64,000 nt of DNA from Pseudobdellovibrionaceae bacterium (GTDB taxonomy: Bacteria; Bdellovibrionota; FAC87; UBA2466; JACKAF01), in contig JACKAF010000001.1 in NCBI GenBank assembly GCA_020635235.1, forward strand, positions 186,001 to 250,000. Reading direction: 5' to 3'. A program made the position numbers and the translations under genes. This document shows, piece by piece, positions 60,685 through 64,000 of this stretch. Below the pieces are notes generated by a model. The model saw nothing but the letters and a program-made list of their open reading frames with translations. It was not told the origin of the DNA and made no database searches. Within the stretch, counting starts at the first letter, position 1, and each line of letters opens with the position of its first letter.

Positions 60685-61908
60685 ATGCTTAGGTTCTTTT
60701 TCGCTATTTTCTTGGCGATCTCTGTCCAGTCTTTTGGGACAGATTATTTTTCAAACGGCTACACTGAGGCACGATATCAGTTTCGGGATCTATCTGCGCA
60801 AGCAAAGCGACAACATGACGGGACTCATTATGGGTTTGTATATGTCCCCAGCAAAATTGATCCCGATCTGACGATCGACTATCTCTACGTCCCTGCCAAA
60901 GAATCTACCGACGGGTTAGTCATTATCTCGTCAGGTGTCCACGGCGTCGAGGCCTATGCGGGAAGTGCCATGCAAAACATGCTTCTTGAGGAGTTTCTCC
61001 TGACGGGCAGATTACCCAACCAGAAAACAGGTTACCTTTTCGTTCACGCCGTTAACCCGTACGGATTCAAATATGGGCGCCGTGTGAGTGAAAACAGTGT
61101 CGATCTCAATCGCAATTTCGGAATCGACAAAAAGCACTTCGACACAAAGAACCGTCAATTTGGAGAACTAAAACACCTTTTGATGCCAGAGAAGCCTGCT
61201 TCCAGCTCCTGGGTATCCCACATCAAGTTTCTTCTGAGTGCTTTGATGGAGATGGGAAAACATTCCATCGGCAGTCTCAAGCAGGCTATCGCCGGTGGTC
61301 AGTACGAATACCCGAAGGGGATTTTCTATGGCGGCCGCGATTTTGAACCAAACCAAAAGTCAGTCGAGCAACTTTTGATACGCTTCTCCAAACCCTATAA
61401 AAAAATACTCAGCTTGGATTTCCACACCGGGTTTGGAAAACGAGGCTTCATGCACCTGCTCCCCAACCCGACCGAAGATCAGGTTCTGTTGAAAAACTAC
61501 GGTCTTATCTTTGGCGACTACCCCATTGAACAAACGGGAGGAGACTTTTATTCGAGTGAGGGCGACTTCTCGACCTATGTTGCCGCGCTTTTGGCGAAGG
61601 ATGGAAAAACGGCAATCCCCATGCTCATTGAGTACGGGACCTTGGACAGCCAAACCTACCAGGGCGCCATCGCCTCGCTAAGCCGAATGGTATTGGAGAA
61701 TCAGAACTACTGGCACGGTTCCCGCCGCCCGCGAGACGGTCGACGCATTCAGGAAAGTTTCATGGAGCTCTTTTACCCTTCAGCAGAAGGGTGGAGAGAC
61801 GAAGTGGAGAGGCAAACACGCATTCATCTCCCGCGCTTCATCGAAAGCTTTGATGCTTTGAATTCCGAGGGAGACGTTTGCGCAGATGAGATCCGTTCCG
61901 CCTGTTAA
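60685..61908 (+). CDS. Exported M14-like zinc carboxypeptidase (DUF2817 type)
   Basis: This 407-aa protein starts at ATG 60685, preceded by GGGAG; the longer frame from 60631 has no ribosome site and would bury the signal peptide (MLRFFFAIFLAISVQSFG). Zinc ligands of the M14 fold are visible: HxxE in ISSGVHGVEAYAGSAM, and the third His in SLDFHTGFGKRG. A substrate-binding NxR is suggested by SVDLNRNFGID. This is the DUF2817 branch, related to zinc carboxypeptidases, and it probably trims peptides or peptidoglycan stems outside the cytoplasm. Catalytic Glu is likely in LIEYGTLDS. The gene ends four bases inside the convergent ABM-type gene. Confidence 0.88.
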   Translation: MLRFFFAIFLAISVQSFGTDYFSNGYTEARYQFRDLSAQAKRQHDGTHYGFVYVPSKIDPDLTIDYLYVPAKESTDGLVIISSGVHGVEAYAGSAMQNMLLEEFLLTGRLPNQKTGYLFVHAVNPYGFKYGRRVSENSVDLNRNFGIDKKHFDTKNRQFGELKHLLMPEKPASSSWVSHIKFLLSALMEMGKHSIGSLKQAIAGGQYEYPKGIFYGGRDFEPNQKSVEQLLIRFSKPYKKILSLDFHTGFGKRGFMHLLPNPTEDQVLLKNYGLIFGDYPIEQTGGDFYSSEGDFSTYVAALLAKDGKTAIPMLIEYGTLDSQTYQGAIASLSRMVLENQNYWHGSRRPRDGRRIQESFMELFYPSAEGWRDEVERQTRIHLPRFIESFDALNSEGDVCADEIRSAC

Positions 61909-62213
61909 GGCGGCGGATCTCTGACTTCGGCAATCTTCACGCAGTAGTCCTCATACCAACGTTCCCGGCCGAGCTTTTTCGCAACGAGGTGATCTGCGTG
62001 GTGCTTCCAGCGGACAATCGATTCCCAATCCCGCCAATAGGAAATCGAGATCCCTATCCCGTCTTCCCCTCGTACCGAATCCATTCCCAGGTAGCCATCA
62101 TGCGCTTCTGCAAGAGAACGCATTTTTTCGGCCATCGCACCATAGTCAGCAGAGTCTGCACTCAGTCGACTCTTGAAGGTCACAACAAAACGGGCGCTTT
62201 CGAATTTATTCAT
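61905..62213 (-). CDS. Antibiotic-biosynthesis-monooxygenase (ABM)-like small protein
   Basis: ATG 62213 gives 102 aa of the dimeric alpha/beta-barrel ABM fold: ARFVVTFKSRLSADSADYGAM, then AEAHDGYLGMDSVRGEDGIG and ISYWRDWESIVRWKHHADHL. Members act as monooxygenases, haem-degrading enzymes or unknown oxygenases; the substrate cannot be told. The start lies eight bases inside the upstream lipoprotein gene, so the two are translationally coupled. A longer frame to 62300 only reads into that gene. Confidence 0.85.
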   Translation of the reverse strand: MNKFESARFVVTFKSRLSADSADYGAMAEKMRSLAEAHDGYLGMDSVRGEDGIGISISYWRDWESIVRWKHHADHLVAKKLGRERWYEDYCVKIAEVRDPPP

Positions 62214-62880
62214 CGGCCTGAAGATATTCCCAATTGGGTTTATGCTTTCTGAAGTTGTCCAATAGATCGTGCACCCCACCGACCGCATTCTTTTCATCAA
62301 TGCGTGTACCGCTAATGGAGTTGTACATTGAAAAAGCCGTTACGTTTTCTTCGAGCCGCTCTAAGGCAATATTGCCTTCCCAATGCGAGATAAAGCTCGT
62401 GCCCCACTCTTTTTTGTAAACGATGAGAATTTTTTCAGGGGCTTCGGCCGTTCCCTTCGCAAGGGTGTGGTACCAGTTGATCTTCCAGTTGGGTTTGATA
62501 ATGCTCCCCGCCTCGTAGTGGGTGGCAAAGAGAAAAAGGACTTCTTCAGTGGGGATACGGACCATCGCACTCTTGATAGATGCCTCACTCCACTTGAGCG
62601 CGTCCCCGTTGTGGGTGACGGCCCAAACGTCCAACAGGGAGCGTTCGATGCAACCCCCGCCTTGCGCAAAATAGTGGCTCCCATCAAAACCTTTTGAATC
62701 CACGACCCCTTCCAAAGAGGCGTAGCCCCCCTCAGGCACCGGTTTGCAGTACTTCGAGCTTGTCGTCTCCCGGATGGGCACCCCCGGATCGCGCTCCAAG
62801 GGCGTGCTGATCTGCCGGTCGCAGCCCACCAAAGCCAAACCCAAAACTCCGCACAATAGCCACCCACGGCCTTTTCCCAT
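62206..62880 (-). CDS. Lipoprotein of unknown function
   Basis: This 224-aa protein starts at ATG 62880 behind GGGGAGGTTGTG; a GTG at 62883 is too close to the ribosome site. The lipobox is LGLALVGC. The mature chain has Cys in SSKYCKPVPEG and GGGCIERSLL and is mixed alpha/beta (FLFATHYEAGSIIKPNWKINWY). I recognise no family. It is coupled to the ABM-like gene. Confidence 0.7.
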   Translation of the reverse strand: MGKGRGWLLCGVLGLALVGCDRQISTPLERDPGVPIRETTSSKYCKPVPEGGYASLEGVVDSKGFDGSHYFAQGGGCIERSLLDVWAVTHNGDALKWSEASIKSAMVRIPTEEVLFLFATHYEAGSIIKPNWKINWYHTLAKGTAEAPEKILIVYKKEWGTSFISHWEGNIALERLEENVTAFSMYNSISGTRIDEKNAVGGVHDLLDNFRKHKPNWEYLQADE

Positions 62881-63001
62881 CACAACCTCCCCTATAAGCT
62901 CCCGGTTAAATTACCTGATTGTAGCGGTCAAGAAACGATGCGCTCCCCCATTGAAAAACCTGACACGTGGTGTTACACGGGATCCTTTGGGATGGAAAAC
63001 T

Positions 63002-63451
63002 ATGTCTAGAAAATTTGCCTGGTTATTGATTGTTGGAATGGCCCTGGCCCTTACCGGCCGCCTGGAGGCCAAGAGCCCCCACGTCCAAGACTGGATTCTC
63101 GTAGCAGTAGAGCTCCAAGAACACCCTGTTGAGATTCCGGACTTTGAGACACTCTCTCTAGCTACCAAGCTTAGAAAGGACGGCGACTCTCGCTGGCTGG
63201 ATTTCCAGTTTAGTGGGAAGGCCCTCCCTTTGGCAGAAGGCTACAAAGTTGTGGCCTCTTGGAGCAGCGATGCCGCCTTTGACGGACACTCCCTCCGCCT
63301 GCGTCGAGCGCTTAAGCCAAATGAGCTAAGCGACCTGGCCGACGGAAAGCTTAGCCTGAGCATTCGCGCTCTGGATCATGGATATTTTCGTTTTGAGTTC
63401 TGGAGTCCTAGAGGGATTCGTCTTAGCCAAAGCGACACGCGCTCGTTCTAA
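63002..63451 (+). CDS. Small exported protein of unknown function
   Basis: ATG 63002 gives a signal peptide (MSRKFAWLLIVGMALALTGRLEA) and 149 aa in total; the longer frame from 62744 has no start signal and overlaps the divergent lipoprotein. The mature part is beta-rich and charged (SRWLDFQFSGKALPLAEGYK, GYFRFEFWSPRGIRLSQ). There are no Cys in the mature part. It converges with the partial gene at the right edge by four bases. Family unknown. Confidence 0.65.
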   Translation: MSRKFAWLLIVGMALALTGRLEAKSPHVQDWILVAVELQEHPVEIPDFETLSLATKLRKDGDSRWLDFQFSGKALPLAEGYKVVASWSSDAAFDGHSLRLRRALKPNELSDLADGKLSLSIRALDHGYFRFEFWSPRGIRLSQSDTRSF

Positions 63452-63999
63452 GGGCTGTCCGAAAACTCCAAGTGGAACCGAACCGTCTTCTCCCCCTGTT
63501 CAGGGATGTAAGTGACGGTGTAGGTTTGCGTGTAATGGTGCACACCCTGAATTTTTTCGTACTTTAAAGGCCCTTTTTTCTTATAGCCTTCGTCTATTTG
63601 GCCCGTTATCACCGAGTCCACAAAACTGCGCATGGCCGTCTCTATGCGTGTTGGTGTTTGCCGCCGGAACCAGGAACCGATAGAAGACGCTTCGCCAACT
63701 GCAGCCAAACGTCCACCCGTTAAGCCGTACATGTAATCGAGGTGGTAGTAGACATCTACTTCCTGGCGCCTGTTCAAAGGAACCCGGATAAACTCTTTCA
63801 TTGCGGCGTTAAAGGTCAATAGACTGCCACCCCCGAAGATATCGAGCGCGTGTGTGTTCAAGCGTATCTCTGGAAACATGCCTTCGCTTCTTTCGTTGTA
63901 GCGAACCAGATCCACTTGCCTTTTAAGATCGGCATTCACCAATCGCGCCTCCGGATCGATGTCCCCCATGGCAAGCGTGGGAGCGACAGAAAGCAAGGG
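63448..63999 (-). CDS. Exported protein, 5' truncated by window edge, unknown function
   Basis: The frame is open to the right edge; the visible start reads LLSVAPTLAMGDIDPEARL, which looks like the end of a signal peptide, so the true start is beyond the window. At least 184 residues are present, beta-rich with TYTVTYIPEQGEKTVRFHLEF near the end. YYHLDYMYGLTGGRLAAVG may be part of a structural core. No family is recognised. Confidence 0.6.
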   Translation of the reverse strand, partial: PLLSVAPTLAMGDIDPEARLVNADLKRQVDLVRYNERSEGMFPEIRLNTHALDIFGGGSLLTFNAAMKEFIRVPLNRRQEVDVYYHLDYMYGLTGGRLAAVGEASSIGSWFRRQTPTRIETAMRSFVDSVITGQIDEGYKKKGPLKYEKIQGVHHYTQTYTVTYIPEQGEKTVRFHLEFSDSP

Positions 64000-64000
64000 G

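Overview
The window is about 64 kb of bacterial chromosome, gene-dense, with no rRNA, phage, IS element, integrase or CRISPR array that I can see. An ffs-dnaX-ybaB/EbfC-recR block followed by an MglA-type polarity GTPase, many Cys-lipidated surface proteins, NHL, FG-GAP and dockerin-like repeat lipoproteins, CHASE2/PilZ adenylate cyclases, M16 peptidase pairs and an ECF sigma/NrsF pair together suggest a Gram-negative, deltaproteobacterium-like lineage. A Bdellovibrionota (Bdellovibrio/Oligoflexia-type) organism is my best guess. This is inferred from gene content; no marker gene was compared with a database.

Layout. 1-3.7 kb: an MscS channel cut by the left edge, two tandem secreted proteins and a Kef/CPA2 antiporter. 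3.7-13.9 kb: a 1134-aa NHL-repeat lipoprotein, an unrecognised 500-aa protein with TNT-toxin-like motifs, a CHASE2-adenylate cyclase-PilZ protein, a dockerin-like lipoprotein and a TonB-like protein. 13.9-20.6 kb: two paralogous modules, each a lipoprotein with an HExxH motif beside a TPR/winged-helix protein. 20.7-28.4 kb: a lipoprotein, a giant (about 1.5 kaa) exported protein with a degenerate M48-like N-terminus and a UbiB/ABC1-kinase-like C-terminus, tRNA-Ser(GGA) with a tandem repeat array, and an exported Hanks-type kinase. 28.4-36.3 kb: CHAD protein, MscS, ECF sigma/NrsF, a DUF1223-MsrAB redox operon and an M16 pair. 36.4-43.5 kb: a second NHL lipoprotein with a second CHASE2 cyclase, a dihaem cytochrome and a small secreted protein. 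43.9-51.9 kb: a trkA-trkH-proB-proA osmoadaptation operon, then a periplasmic binding protein with a hybrid histidine kinase. 52-56.8 kb: LysM lipoprotein, deoxyhypusine-synthase-like enzyme, beta-barrel protein and a lipoprotein. 56.8-64 kb: SRP RNA, dnaX-ybaB-recR-mglA, tRNA-Asn(GTT) with a duplicated 3' end, an M14-like peptidase and small envelope proteins.

Themes. Much of the window concerns sensing and remodelling at the cell surface: two NHL lipoprotein/cyclase sets that should feed cAMP signalling, a periplasmic binding protein wired to a histidine kinase, and an ECF/anti-sigma pair divergent from a thiol-redox operon.

The most unusual observations are three. First, both tRNA genes in the window are followed by direct repeats, and each repeat carries a copy of the last 22 nt of its own tRNA (T-loop to CCA). 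The two unrelated arrays share a short junction hairpin whose middle base pair differs in a compensatory way. Second, two kinase-fold proteins with export signals lie on either side of tRNA-Ser, and the larger appears to start at an ATC codon behind a strong Shine-Dalgarno sequence. Third, both the NHL/cyclase set and the HExxH-lipoprotein/TPR-regulator set are duplicated within the window. All family assignments are by eye from motifs; no alignment or search was run.
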